From positions 4,978,577 through 5,042,576 of the forward strand of contig NZ_KB731324.1 of assembly GCF_000353285.1 (NCBI RefSeq): a stretch of DNA of 64,000 bases, in the 5' to 3' direction. The stretch comes from Leptolyngbya boryana PCC 6306. GTDB taxonomy: Bacteria; Cyanobacteriota; Cyanobacteriia; Leptolyngbyales; Leptolyngbyaceae. Shown piece after piece: positions 45,253-54,934 of this stretch (position 1 is the first letter of the stretch; each line of letters starts with the position of its first letter). Made by a program: the position numbers and the translations under genes. The notes below the pieces were generated by a model, which had not been told where the DNA came from, ran no database searches, and saw nothing but the letters and a program-made list of their open reading frames with translations.

Positions 45253-46143
45253 ATGCTCACTATTCATTCTGCGAGTGGTGCCTCTCCACCCCTAACAATG
45301 ACCCAATTAGAAGACTTGCTGATTTATCTCAACCAATTTCATCAAGTTGATCTCACAGGCTACAAACGTTCTACTTTGATGCGTCGAATCCGGATACGAA
45401 TACAGCAAATTGAGTTGGAGAATTATCAGAGCTATTTTGATTATTTGCAGCAGCACCCAGACGAGATCAAATGCCTCGTCGATACGGTTTACATCAACTA
45501 CACTTATTTCTTTCGCGATCCTTTAGTGTGGCAGTACCTTGCAGATCAGGTCGTCTTACAGATGCTCGCAAATACAGCACCCAATGACCCAATTCGGGTC
45601 TGGAGTGTAGGATGCGCGTCAGGAGAAGAAACCTATGCCTTGGCAATGCTCTTCATCGAAGCTTTGGGCGTAGAAGCGTTTCAACAACGGGTGCAGATCT
45701 ATGGAACGGATGTTGATTCCGATGCGATTCTGCAAGCTCGTCAAGGTCGTTATCTCGCTCATAAAATTGAACTCGTTCCGCCTGCCCTGCAAGAACAGTA
45801 TTTTGAGCGCAGAGACGATGTTCACTACTGGCGACAGGATTTGTTCCCTTCGATCGACTTTCACGTTCATAATCTGATTCAAGACCCGCCTCTACCTCAC
45901 ATCGATCTACTAGTTTGCCGCAATTTGTTCATCTATTTCACAGAAGCAGCTCAACTTCAAGCATTGGTCAGGTTTTATCTGAGTTTGGAGGACAATGGAT
46001 TTTTGTTGCTCGGTCATGTAGAGAACTTGATCACTGCTGCTGAACGATCGCTGTTCACGCCGCTGAATCGGCAACGCAAAGTATTTACGAAAGTGCCAGG
46101 TGCTCACCAAAAGAACCCCTTACTCTTGTGCCGTTTGCCATAG
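45253..46143 (+). CDS. CheR-type protein-glutamate O-methyltransferase
   Basis: A 296-residue SAM-dependent methyltransferase of the CheR family. The N-terminal helical domain (about residues 15-90) has YKRSTLMRRIRIR. The N-terminal loop INYTYFFRDP corresponds to the family's INVTxFFRD, and the SAM-binding motif is VWSVGCASGEETYALAM. DLLVCRNLFIYF is also family-typical. It has no CheB or chemoreceptor neighbour in the window, so it is an orphan CheR, possibly acting with PAS/REC or hybrid proteins encoded next to it (inference). Confidence 0.9.
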   Translation: MLTIHSASGASPPLTMTQLEDLLIYLNQFHQVDLTGYKRSTLMRRIRIRIQQIELENYQSYFDYLQQHPDEIKCLVDTVYINYTYFFRDPLVWQYLADQVVLQMLANTAPNDPIRVWSVGCASGEETYALAMLFIEALGVEAFQQRVQIYGTDVDSDAILQARQGRYLAHKIELVPPALQEQYFERRDDVHYWRQDLFPSIDFHVHNLIQDPPLPHIDLLVCRNLFIYFTEAAQLQALVRFYLSLEDNGFLLLGHVENLITAAERSLFTPLNRQRKVFTKVPGAHQKNPLLLCRLP

Positions 46144-46398
46144 TTCATATCGCTGATTTCGTCGATCGAAGGCTGATGATCAACATGGCTTGGTTTACAG
46201 GAATTTGTAGCTTAATTCAGCACTTCTACTCTGTAAAGTGGACTTAGGATTGATGTGTATCCACGACAATGACAGTTACAGTCGCGATAATTCTGCCGTT
46301 GTTAACGGACAAAAATAGAAGGCGTTTTCTGTGCTTGGAACTTCTTCAGTAAGGACGACCAGTCGTTTGGCAACAGACAAGCATGATTATTAAGATTC

Positions 46399-47385
46399 AT
46401 GATGAGTGACGAGCAAATCAGGCAGCATTTTCAAGTCATCCGACAGCAAATTGCGGCGCAACTAGGAGAAGATACGGCAGGTTGGAGGGAAGTTGATGCA
46501 GCGCTTGAGGATTTACAGGTGATCTATGAGCAGATGCAAGCGAGTTTGGAGGCAATCGAGGAAGTTGAAGCAGAACTGTTTCAGCGGCAGCAGGACTATC
46601 AAGATCTATTTCAGTTTTTCCCGATCGCTTCATTGATCACGAATGCTAACGGCTTGATTCTGGACGCAAATCAAGCGATCGCTCAACTCCTGAATGTGCC
46701 CTATAGCTACCTTGTTGGCAAGCCGTTGGCGGTGTTTGTAGCAGAGAAAGATCGCGCCCGTTTTCGGACTCATCTCAATCGGCTATCTCAAAGCGAGGGC
46801 ATCCAAACTTGGCACACGCGCTTGTGTCCTCGGGATAGCGAACCCATTCTGACGGAGTTTCAGGTGGCAATCGCTCGTGATATCGAGGGGCGGATTGAAC
46901 GGTTGAGAATTGGTGTGTACAACTTGAGCCAATCTCAGGCAGCGCTTGCCTCGTTGGTTGCGAGAACATCGGTTGCTTCGCAGATCCCTCAACCACTCGA
47001 CGGCTTACAGGTGCTAGTCGTCGATGATGATATGGATGTCCGGGAATTTGTGACGATGGTATTGGAGACACACGGCATCGGAGTCAGGACAGTCGCAAGT
47101 GCAGCAGCAGCTTTAGAAGAATTAGAACGATTTCGCCCGGATGTGTTGATCAGTGACCTTCGGATGCCGGGTGAGGATGGTTATAGCTTAATTCGGCGAA
47201 TTCGCGAACGAGAAGCCGAGCAAGGGGGGCATCTTCCTGCAGCTGCCATTACAGCTTATTTAGATGAGGATAAAGCAAAAGCGATCGCGGCTGGATTTGA
47301 AGCCCATTTACACAAATTGGTTCAACCGAGCGAGTGGGTGAAAATGGTGGCTCAACTTGCAAGACAAGCATCGAGTCCAGAGTAA
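46399..47385 (+). CDS. PAS domain plus C-terminal receiver domain protein
   Basis: A 328-residue protein. An N-terminal helical, Gln/Glu-rich segment (about residues 1-65) is followed by a PAS domain (about 68-190: FFPIASLITNANGLILDANQAIAQLL) and a C-terminal receiver (about 203-325). The receiver has phosphoacceptor Asp in DVLISDLRMPGEDGYSL; the acidic pair is VVDDD and the switch Thr is in AAITAY, but the usual Lys-Pro is Lys-Leu. It is an inverted PAS-REC arrangement with no kinase or output domain. It lies between cheR and a large hybrid kinase on the same strand, and may exchange phosphate with the latter. Confidence 0.88.
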   Translation: MMSDEQIRQHFQVIRQQIAAQLGEDTAGWREVDAALEDLQVIYEQMQASLEAIEEVEAELFQRQQDYQDLFQFFPIASLITNANGLILDANQAIAQLLNVPYSYLVGKPLAVFVAEKDRARFRTHLNRLSQSEGIQTWHTRLCPRDSEPILTEFQVAIARDIEGRIERLRIGVYNLSQSQAALASLVARTSVASQIPQPLDGLQVLVVDDDMDVREFVTMVLETHGIGVRTVASAAAALEELERFRPDVLISDLRMPGEDGYSLIRRIREREAEQGGHLPAAAITAYLDEDKAKAIAAGFEAHLHKLVQPSEWVKMVAQLARQASSPE

Positions 47386-47676
47386 GATTCTGTAGGACTC
47401 TGACATTTGCCTGCATTTTGCTGAGCGATGAATCTTGCAAGAAATCCAAAGAAGGCTGCTTTGAACTCACCTTGAAATTGCATCACGATCGAAGAGAATT
47501 AAGTATGGCGATCGCCCCTGACTGGTTCCGAGTTGTCATCTGGTCGAATTACACTACGGTACGATCGAGGGAACGAGTGAGGAAGAAGGGCAAGGAGCAA
47601 CATTGACCGTCAGACTCCTACTCATCAGCCCCGCTCAAATGAAGTCAGATCCTCAAGTGCGGGAGTAACCAGCACC

Positions 47677-50600
47677 ATGCAATGCTCCAATTCTGAAACC
47701 GCTTCTGAACCTGCTATGGCGAACCCTGTTTTGACGACTGAAGCGTTATCGCGTGCTTTGATCGCAAATCTTCCAGGGGGGGCGGCGTTTGTTGTCGATC
47801 GCGACTTGCGTTATTTGCTGGCAGAGGGAGAAGCTCTGGCAACTGCCGGATTCAAACCCGAAGATTTGGTTGGGCAAACGATTTTTGAGGCATTGCCGCC
47901 CGATCTCGCTGCAAGTTACGAGCCGCTGTACCGTCAAGCTCTAGCTGGTGAGCCGTTCGAGCATGAACATAACGCTCACAATCACACTTACATCTCGCGG
48001 GGAACACCGCTTCGGGCTGAAAATGACGAAATCTATGCGGTGCTGGTGGTTTCTTATGACATCAGCGAGCGCAAGCGCGTCGAAGACGAGCGCAAACATG
48101 CTGAAGTAGCCCTACGCGAATCGGAAGCCAAATATCGATCGCTGTTCGATTCGATCGACGCAGGCTTTTGCATCTTCGAGATGCTTTACAACGCGGTGGG
48201 CGAGGCGATCGATTTCCGCTACATCGAGACCAATCCAGCCTTCGAGCGACAGAGTGGGCGCAGACCGCAGCCGGGGCAAACGATGCGGGAACTCTTCCCG
48301 GAAGCAGAGGATATGTGGCTGAAGGACTACGCGGAGGTTGCCCGCACCGGACAGTCGAAGCGGTTCATCGACTATCACGTAGACCTCGATCGCTGGTTTG
48401 ATGTCTTTGTCTTTTCCACCCACAACGGCGGAAACCAGCTTGCGGCACTCTTCAGCGATGTCACCGACGAGAAGCGGGCAGAGACTGCCCTGCGGGGGTC
48501 GGAAGCGAAATATCGATCGCTGTTCACATCGATCAACGAAGGCTTTAACCTGCTGGAAATGATTTCTGACGAGTCGGGTCATCCCTGTGATTTTCGGATT
48601 GTGGAAACGAATCCAGCCTGGGAACAACAAACTGGCTTAACTGATGCAGTTGGCAAGACGCTGCTGGAAATCGCCCCCAATTTTGAACAGCAGTTGCTTG
48701 ATCTCTATGGTGATGTCGTGTTTTCTGGCAGAGGGAGGCGTACCGAATACTACACAGCATCCATTGACCGTTGGTATACCGTCTATGCCTCGCGGATCGG
48801 TGGTGAAGGAAGCCGTCAAGTTGCTGTAGTGTTCAACGATATCAGCGATCGCAAACGAACCGAAGAGCAGCAAGCGTTTCTGCTGAAATTTAGCGACGCG
48901 CTGCGGGCGGAACCCGATGCAGATGCCATCGCTAACCGTGCCATCCAAATGCTCATCGAGCATCTGCAACTCGATCGCAGTTACATCACATCGTACTATT
49001 TGGAAGATAACCGCGCCGACGTCAATTATCAAATTGGCAACGACAGCGTGCCACCGTTGCCCGATCACTTCGTTTTGTCCGACTTCTCCGAAGCTCTTAA
49101 AGCCACGTTTGAAGGAACCCTCGTTATTGAAGACGACTGGGAGAGACAGGGGTTGTCGGAAGCCGAGAAACGCAACAGCCATAATCTCGGAATGCGTGCA
49201 ATGGTTGCGGCGACATTGCGTAGGGAAAACCATCCGCTTTGGTCAATGGTTGCGATCTCCTCACGCCCCCGGCGCTGGATGTTGGCTGAAATCGCTCTAG
49301 TCGAAGAAGTTGCCGAACGGACTTGGGTAGCCATCGAACGCGCCCGCGCTGAAGCAGCGTTACGGGAGTCGGAACTTCAGCGAGTGCGAGAACAATCTGA
49401 GCGTGAACAAGAACGCCAACGCGCCGAATCTCTGGCAGAACTCGATCGCGCCAAAACCCTCTTTTTCAGTAACATCAGTCACGAGTTCCGCACCCCGCTG
49501 ACGTTGTTGTTAAATCCGTTGCAGGATGTATTGAGCGATCGCGCTCTGCCAACGCTTCACCGAGAACGCCTAGAACTCGCTCAGCGCAATAGTCTTCGTC
49601 TCTTAAAACTGGTGAATACCTTGCTCGATTTCTCTCGCATCGAAGCGGGTCGAATGGAAGCGAGTTATGAGCCAACTGATCTGTCTCAGTTTACGGCAGA
49701 TCTTGCGAGTGTGTTCCGATCCGCGATCGAGCAAGCCGGACTCCGATTGACCGTCGATTGTCTACCGCTGCCGGAAGCAGTGTATGTCGATCGCGAGATG
49801 TGGGAAAAAATCGTGCTCAATCTGATCTCGAATGCGTTCAAGTTCACCCTAGCAGGCGAAATCATCGTCAGACTGCATCCGGTTAATCATCACGTCATTC
49901 TGGAGATTGAAGATACAGGAAGTGGCATTGCACCGGAAGAACTGCCGCATGTGTTTGAGCGATTTCATCAAGTCCGAGGGGTACAGGCACGATCGCAAGA
50001 AGGCTCCGGAATCGGTCTAGCCCTGGTGCATGAACTCGTCCAACTCCAAGGCGGAACGATTCACGTCAGCAGTACGCTCGGACAAGGCAGTTGTTTTACG
50101 ATTTCTCTGCCGTTTGGTTCCGAGCATTTGCCGCTCGATCGCATCAAAGCCTCGCAATTTCTCCCCTCGATCACAATCGGGGCAACCCCTTATGTGCAAG
50201 AAGCTGAACTTTGGCGACCCTTGCGGTATCTGCGGAGCAGCGCGCATCCTCAACCGCTTCCAGATTCCTCGAATGCACGGGTTCTTTTAGTCGATGACAA
50301 CGCAGACATGAGGGATTACCTGACGCGCATTTTGAGCGAATCGGTTCAAGTAGAAGCAGTTGCCGACGGCGCTTCTGCTCTGGTAGCGATTCAAAGGCAA
50401 CTGCCTGATCTGGTCCTAACGGATGTAATGATGCCTGGATTGGATGGCTTTGGGTTGCTGCAAACGTTACGCGCAAATCCCCAAACTAGAGAAATTCCGA
50501 TCCTTCTGCTCTCGGCGCGTGCAGGTGAAGAAGCGATCGTAGAAGGACTCGAAGCCGGAGCCGACGACTATCTGATCAAACCCTTCTCAGCACAAGAACT

Positions 50601-51393
50601 TATCTCTCGTGTCAATGCTCATCTGCAAATCGCCCAACTCCGCACTACAGCGCTGCGTGAGGCAAGAAGCACAATCCAAAGTCGGGATGAACTGCTCTCG
50701 ACCGTTTCCCACGAACTCAACACGCCACTGGTCTCGATTCTAGGCTGGACGCGGCTCTTACGATCGACTCCACCCAGTCCAGCGATTTTGACCAAAGCCT
50801 TAGATACGATTGAGCGCAATGCGACTGTACAAGCTGCTTTAGTACAAGACTTGCTCGATATTTCCCGGATTACGGTTGGCAAACTGCGCCTCAATCCTCA
50901 GCCTGTCGAACTGAAGTCGATCTTAGAAACTGTGATTGCTACCGTTGTTCAAACGGCTGAAGCTAAAACCATCGATTTAGTTTGGCAATCTCAACCCGAT
51001 TACGATGTGCAAGTGATGGGCGATCTTGATCGTCTCCAGCAAGTTTTCTGTAATCTGCTGACAAATGCGATTAAATTTACCCCCGAGGGTGGCAGCGTGA
51101 CCGTCGAACTATCAACCCTGCTTGACCAAGCTGAAATTCGAGTCAGGGATACTGGAATTGGAATTGCGGCTGACTTTCTGCCCCATGTCTTCGATCGCTT
51201 TCGTCAAGCAAGACCTTCCGATGCAACAAAAGGCTTAGGGGTCGGGTTAGCGATCGCGCATCACATCGTTAACCTGCACGGGGGAACGATCCAGGCAGAA
51301 AGCGCTGGAGAGGAACAGGGAGCAACCTTTATCATTCACTTGCCACTTCTCGCGTCAATGACTGATGAGCAATTGACTCAATCAGAGGTGTAG
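47677..51393 (+). CDS. Large hybrid sensor histidine kinase (PAS-PAS-PAS-GAF-HK-REC-HK)
   Basis: A 1238-residue protein; an alternative start is ATG 47716. In order it has PAS-like domains (about residues 18-130, 145-260 and 268-380), a GAF-like region (about 395-560), and a first histidine kinase (NISHEFRTPLTLL, NLISNAFKFT, DTGSGIAPEELPHVFERF). Next come a receiver (VLLVDDNADM, VLTDVMMPGLDGFGLL, DYLIKPF) and a second complete kinase (TVSHELNTPLVSILG, NLLTNAIKFTPEGG, DTGIGIAADFLPHVFDRF). All phosphotransfer residues look intact. No membrane helix is evident, so it is a soluble sensor. Two kinase modules around one receiver suggest an internal relay. Confidence 0.93.
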   Translation: MQCSNSETASEPAMANPVLTTEALSRALIANLPGGAAFVVDRDLRYLLAEGEALATAGFKPEDLVGQTIFEALPPDLAASYEPLYRQALAGEPFEHEHNAHNHTYISRGTPLRAENDEIYAVLVVSYDISERKRVEDERKHAEVALRESEAKYRSLFDSIDAGFCIFEMLYNAVGEAIDFRYIETNPAFERQSGRRPQPGQTMRELFPEAEDMWLKDYAEVARTGQSKRFIDYHVDLDRWFDVFVFSTHNGGNQLAALFSDVTDEKRAETALRGSEAKYRSLFTSINEGFNLLEMISDESGHPCDFRIVETNPAWEQQTGLTDAVGKTLLEIAPNFEQQLLDLYGDVVFSGRGRRTEYYTASIDRWYTVYASRIGGEGSRQVAVVFNDISDRKRTEEQQAFLLKFSDALRAEPDADAIANRAIQMLIEHLQLDRSYITSYYLEDNRADVNYQIGNDSVPPLPDHFVLSDFSEALKATFEGTLVIEDDWERQGLSEAEKRNSHNLGMRAMVAATLRRENHPLWSMVAISSRPRRWMLAEIALVEEVAERTWVAIERARAEAALRESELQRVREQSEREQERQRAESLAELDRAKTLFFSNISHEFRTPLTLLLNPLQDVLSDRALPTLHRERLELAQRNSLRLLKLVNTLLDFSRIEAGRMEASYEPTDLSQFTADLASVFRSAIEQAGLRLTVDCLPLPEAVYVDREMWEKIVLNLISNAFKFTLAGEIIVRLHPVNHHVILEIEDTGSGIAPEELPHVFERFHQVRGVQARSQEGSGIGLALVHELVQLQGGTIHVSSTLGQGSCFTISLPFGSEHLPLDRIKASQFLPSITIGATPYVQEAELWRPLRYLRSSAHPQPLPDSSNARVLLVDDNADMRDYLTRILSESVQVEAVADGASALVAIQRQLPDLVLTDVMMPGLDGFGLLQTLRANPQTREIPILLLSARAGEEAIVEGLEAGADDYLIKPFSAQELISRVNAHLQIAQLRTTALREARSTIQSRDELLSTVSHELNTPLVSILGWTRLLRSTPPSPAILTKALDTIERNATVQAALVQDLLDISRITVGKLRLNPQPVELKSILETVIATVVQTAEAKTIDLVWQSQPDYDVQVMGDLDRLQQVFCNLLTNAIKFTPEGGSVTVELSTLLDQAEIRVRDTGIGIAADFLPHVFDRFRQARPSDATKGLGVGLAIAHHIVNLHGGTIQAESAGEEQGATFIIHLPLLASMTDEQLTQSEV

Positions 51394-51447
51394 CCCCTCA
51401 CCACACACAGCACCTATTCATTGCCACGCAATTCCGTATCGCCCAGG

Positions 51448-52806
51448 TCAATGACCCAAAGCTGCTAACTGTGCCCGTGCCTTCTGCAACGATTCAAACC
51501 ATTCTTTCTCCGGATCACTATCGGCAACAATTCCCGCCCCAACTTGTCCCCAAACTGTTGCGACTTCTCCTGACTTTGCATACAACAACGTGCGAATTAA
51601 AATATTCAAATCCAAATTTCCACGTCGATCGAGAAACCCACAAGATCCATAAAACAAACTACGCCGCACAGGTTCTAATGCTTCTACGATCTCCATACAG
51701 CGCACTTTCGGGCATCCCGTAATCGTTCCACCTGGAAACAAAGCGCGGATCACATCAATCGGTGTAAACTGCGATCGCACTGTGCCCACGACATTACTAA
51801 CTAAGTGCATCACATGGCTGTATCGCTCAATCACAAGCAGCTCATCTACCTCTACCGTACCCCACTCACACACGCGACCTAAATCATTACGCTCCAGGTC
51901 AACGAGCATAATATGTTCGGCACGTTCTTTCGTGTTGTCTAACAGGTCTTGCTCAAATTGATGATCTTGTTCAATGCTCAGCCCTCGTGGACGAGTTCCA
52001 GCGATCGGGCGAGTTTCTGCAATGCGATCGCTCAACTTTACTAATCGCTCCGGAGAACAACTGATTACATCGCCCCAAGGCGTTTTCCAATAGCTTGAAA
52101 ACGGGGAGGGATTAATCGATTGCAGCGCGCGATAAATGCTCCAACTCTCTGCTGTTGTTTTTGCCTCAAATCGCAAAGACAAATTTGCCTGAAAGATATC
52201 GCCTGCTTGAATGTGCTGTTTTGCTTTGAGGACGATCGCTTCGTACTCAGTCTGACTCATGCAAAACTCAGTCTGAAATGCAGTCCCCGTTTGTGCCATC
52301 TCACCCTGATTGGATGAATTAGATTGTTGCGTAGATTGTTCAAGCTGATCTAACTGAGCTTCACTCCGTGCTGCAAGCCAAAGGGTTTGTTGCTCATGAT
52401 CTAGCACAGCAAAGCAGTCTGGCTCGTACCAAAACGCGACTGGAAACGGCAATTTGTCATCTTTTAAATGCGGTAGCTTTTCAATTTCCCAAGCTAAGTC
52501 GTACCCAAGCCAGCCGAGCCAACCCCCAGTAAACGGCAAATGCTCAGGTTCGGCTGAATTGGATTGTTGTTGAATCAGATCGCTGAGAAACGGCAGAATT
52601 TCACCAATGCTCGGAGTCCAAACTTGGCGAGGCGCACCTGCACAAATCGAAAATCGTCCTAGCTGCGGATAATCCGAGGAGGCAGGATAAGGACTTTCGA
52701 GCAGTGTCGCAATTTCGTGATTCAGAAAACCAGCGGCAAAGACTTCTGAGCCTGTGCGTTCGTTCAGGGGCAGCGATCGCCAAATCCAAGGAGCCAAAAA
52801 AGTCAT
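51448..52806 (-). CDS. Chorismate-utilising synthase component I (PabB/TrpE family)
   Basis: A 452-residue enzyme from the ATG at 52806. The C-terminal catalytic region has QANLSLRFEA, SCSPERLVKL, PIAGTRPRG, ERAEHIMLVDLERNDLGRV, and GGTITGCPKVRCMEIV. It most likely makes aminodeoxychorismate for folate (PabB) or anthranilate (TrpE). The PIAGT motif replaces the PIKGT Lys of E. coli PabB, so the sequence alone does not settle the product; the length and simple N-terminus favour PabB. No glutamine amidotransferase partner is seen in the window. It follows the REC-PAS kinase gene by about 37 bases. Confidence 0.85.
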   Translation of the reverse strand: MTFLAPWIWRSLPLNERTGSEVFAAGFLNHEIATLLESPYPASSDYPQLGRFSICAGAPRQVWTPSIGEILPFLSDLIQQQSNSAEPEHLPFTGGWLGWLGYDLAWEIEKLPHLKDDKLPFPVAFWYEPDCFAVLDHEQQTLWLAARSEAQLDQLEQSTQQSNSSNQGEMAQTGTAFQTEFCMSQTEYEAIVLKAKQHIQAGDIFQANLSLRFEAKTTAESWSIYRALQSINPSPFSSYWKTPWGDVISCSPERLVKLSDRIAETRPIAGTRPRGLSIEQDHQFEQDLLDNTKERAEHIMLVDLERNDLGRVCEWGTVEVDELLVIERYSHVMHLVSNVVGTVRSQFTPIDVIRALFPGGTITGCPKVRCMEIVEALEPVRRSLFYGSCGFLDRRGNLDLNILIRTLLYAKSGEVATVWGQVGAGIVADSDPEKEWFESLQKARAQLAALGH

Positions 52807-52843
52807 AGGGCACAAATTAAACCAATCTGAGGATTTTAAGGCT

Positions 52844-54871
52844 TTATTCGGCTCGAATGGGTAAGCTCAAGGTCAAAGTTGTACTTCCGGATTGCTGGTC
52901 TAACTCGATTTTGGCATTTAGCTCGATCGCGAATCTTCTCAGCAACGCCAACCGCAAACTCGAAACATTCTGCTGGCGTTGAGAGACACCCTCCTCGGCT
53001 TGGCAGCTTGCCGACAGATGCAGTGCGGTTTCAGTTGCGGAAGTCTGCAGTTGGATCACTAATGCAGGATTGGCATGATGTAAGTGCGCCAACATCTGCG
53101 ACAAGATTTTCTCCAACGTCGGTAAGTGAACCCAAATATTCGGAAGCATTTCTGAAGCGGGAACAAGCTGCACGGCAATTCCCGTTTGGCTGGCAAACCG
53201 ATCGAGCACGATCGCGAGCCAATTTTGCAAATGAATCTCACTCATCGGCAGAGTATTGTTCGTAGCAGATGCAGTTTGAAACACCAGCAAATCGGTCACG
53301 AGATTATAACTTTCATGCCATTCTTGCTGGAGAATTTTCAAGTACTGTTCGAGTCGTTGATGCTGAGGATTGGGATTTTCTAGATTTTGCCCTTGTTCGA
53401 CCATGCGCTGCATCAACTCGATCGCCATCCGCATATTCGTCAAAGGAGTGCGCAACTCGTGAGAAAGCGCCTCGATAAAGTCATCTTGCAGCGTTTTTAA
53501 ATGCTCTAATTCCCGCACTTTTGCTTGGGCGGTTCGAGTTTGCTGTTCGGTTTGATACGCTTGGACAACTTGAGTAACAATCTCGCCGATCAAATCAGCT
53601 TTGTAATCTGTCCACAAAGTTCCTTCGGGTAAAACGAGTCCAATCTCGCCGATCGCAGTTGGCTTACCTTGAATCGGGCAGACGATCAAAGGATTCGTCG
53701 TGGCATAAACTGGAGGAATCACTTCAGGCGGTGGGCAAACCCAGCACTGCTGTCTGAACAGTTGCAAGTAAAACGCAGGAAATTCTGCAATCTCGATCGT
53801 CTCTTGCAGCCGTGAGCGCACATCGGTCTCTTGCAGATTAAATTCGCCAATGATCGTTGCCACAGTTGCGGCAGAATCGTAGAACGCGATCCAACCTCGC
53901 TCGGCTTTGAGAATGGTAACCACTTCTTGCAGCATCCATTGCAGAAAATCGCTGCGCTCTGTGTGGCACTGCTCCAGAAGATGCCGTCGCAATCGATCTG
54001 CCGCGATCGAGAAATGCAGTTGCTCCGTGCGAGATTTTAACTGCTGTGTCAGCAAACTCTGGGTTGCTTCTAAAATCTGCCGCTGGGCATCAAGTTTCGA
54101 TTCGCGTTGGCGACGATCGCTCATATCTTGAAACACCATAACGCCACCGATAATCGCTCCATCTCGATCCCGAATCGGGGAGGCACTATCGCCAACGGGT
54201 CGTTCCGTTCCATCTCGCGATCGTAGAGCAGCACGACTCGGTAAGGTGATCGTATCACCCCGACACAGCGCTGCCAAAATCGGATTGTCGATCGCTTCAC
54301 CTGTCTCTTCATGCACTAAGTTTAAAACACGACCTGCAAATTCCCCCAGGGCTTGTTCTTGTGTCCATCCTGTAAAAAATTCCGCCGCAGGATTCATAAA
54401 GGTAATAAATCCATCGACATCGGTCGCAATCGTTGCATCTCCGATACTGACTAAAGTTGTAGCATACCAGCGCTGAGTTGCTTTGATTGCCGCTTCCAAG
54501 CGATACCGCTGTAAAGCAACCTGAATCGCTAAATGTAGATCTGCGTCTTTGAAGGGCTTGACGAGATATCCAAAAGGAGAAGTCTTCATCGCATATCCGA
54601 GCGTCTGTTCATCAGAATGTGCGGTCAGAAAGACAACAGGAACATTCAGTTTCAGATAGAGTTCTTCGGCAGCGTATACCCCATCATTTTTTCCTTGTAA
54701 ACAGATGTCCATTAACACCAGATCTGGGTGATGGGATCTGGCAATATCGATCGCTTGGCGAGCAGTTGTAGCGATCGCAATGACTTCATGACCCAAGCTC
54801 TGCAACGCTTCTTGCACATGCCAAGCCACTACGCTTTCATCTTCCACAACGAGAATTCTTGCTGCTTTCAA
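52844..54871 (-). CDS. REC-PAS-GAF-HisKA protein with degenerate ATPase domain
   Basis: A 675-residue protein. The receiver (about residues 5-120) has phosphoacceptor Asp in LVLMDICLQGKNDG and LVKPF. It is followed by PAS (about 130-265), a helical linker, GAF-like (about 300-440), and the dimerisation/phosphoacceptor helix EALSHELRTPLTNMRM with an intact His. The C-terminal domain, where the HATPase should be, lacks the N box (LSQMLAHLHHANP in place of the Asn-containing motif) and any DxGxG. It is therefore probably a phosphotransfer or scaffold protein rather than a working kinase (inference). It is the third gene of a minus-strand series after the codB-like gene. Confidence 0.88.
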   Translation of the reverse strand: MKAARILVVEDESVVAWHVQEALQSLGHEVIAIATTARQAIDIARSHHPDLVLMDICLQGKNDGVYAAEELYLKLNVPVVFLTAHSDEQTLGYAMKTSPFGYLVKPFKDADLHLAIQVALQRYRLEAAIKATQRWYATTLVSIGDATIATDVDGFITFMNPAAEFFTGWTQEQALGEFAGRVLNLVHEETGEAIDNPILAALCRGDTITLPSRAALRSRDGTERPVGDSASPIRDRDGAIIGGVMVFQDMSDRRQRESKLDAQRQILEATQSLLTQQLKSRTEQLHFSIAADRLRRHLLEQCHTERSDFLQWMLQEVVTILKAERGWIAFYDSAATVATIIGEFNLQETDVRSRLQETIEIAEFPAFYLQLFRQQCWVCPPPEVIPPVYATTNPLIVCPIQGKPTAIGEIGLVLPEGTLWTDYKADLIGEIVTQVVQAYQTEQQTRTAQAKVRELEHLKTLQDDFIEALSHELRTPLTNMRMAIELMQRMVEQGQNLENPNPQHQRLEQYLKILQQEWHESYNLVTDLLVFQTASATNNTLPMSEIHLQNWLAIVLDRFASQTGIAVQLVPASEMLPNIWVHLPTLEKILSQMLAHLHHANPALVIQLQTSATETALHLSASCQAEEGVSQRQQNVSSLRLALLRRFAIELNAKIELDQQSGSTTLTLSLPIRAE

Positions 54872-54934
54872 TGTTCCACTCGCTCACTAAATTCCCATCA
54901 TTGTAGGCTGTGGCGCATTTATTTCAGCAAATAT

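Noticed and set aside
48637..49233. 198-codon open frame antisense to the hybrid kinase
   Set aside because: The hybrid kinase frame on the other strand has clear domains over the same bases.
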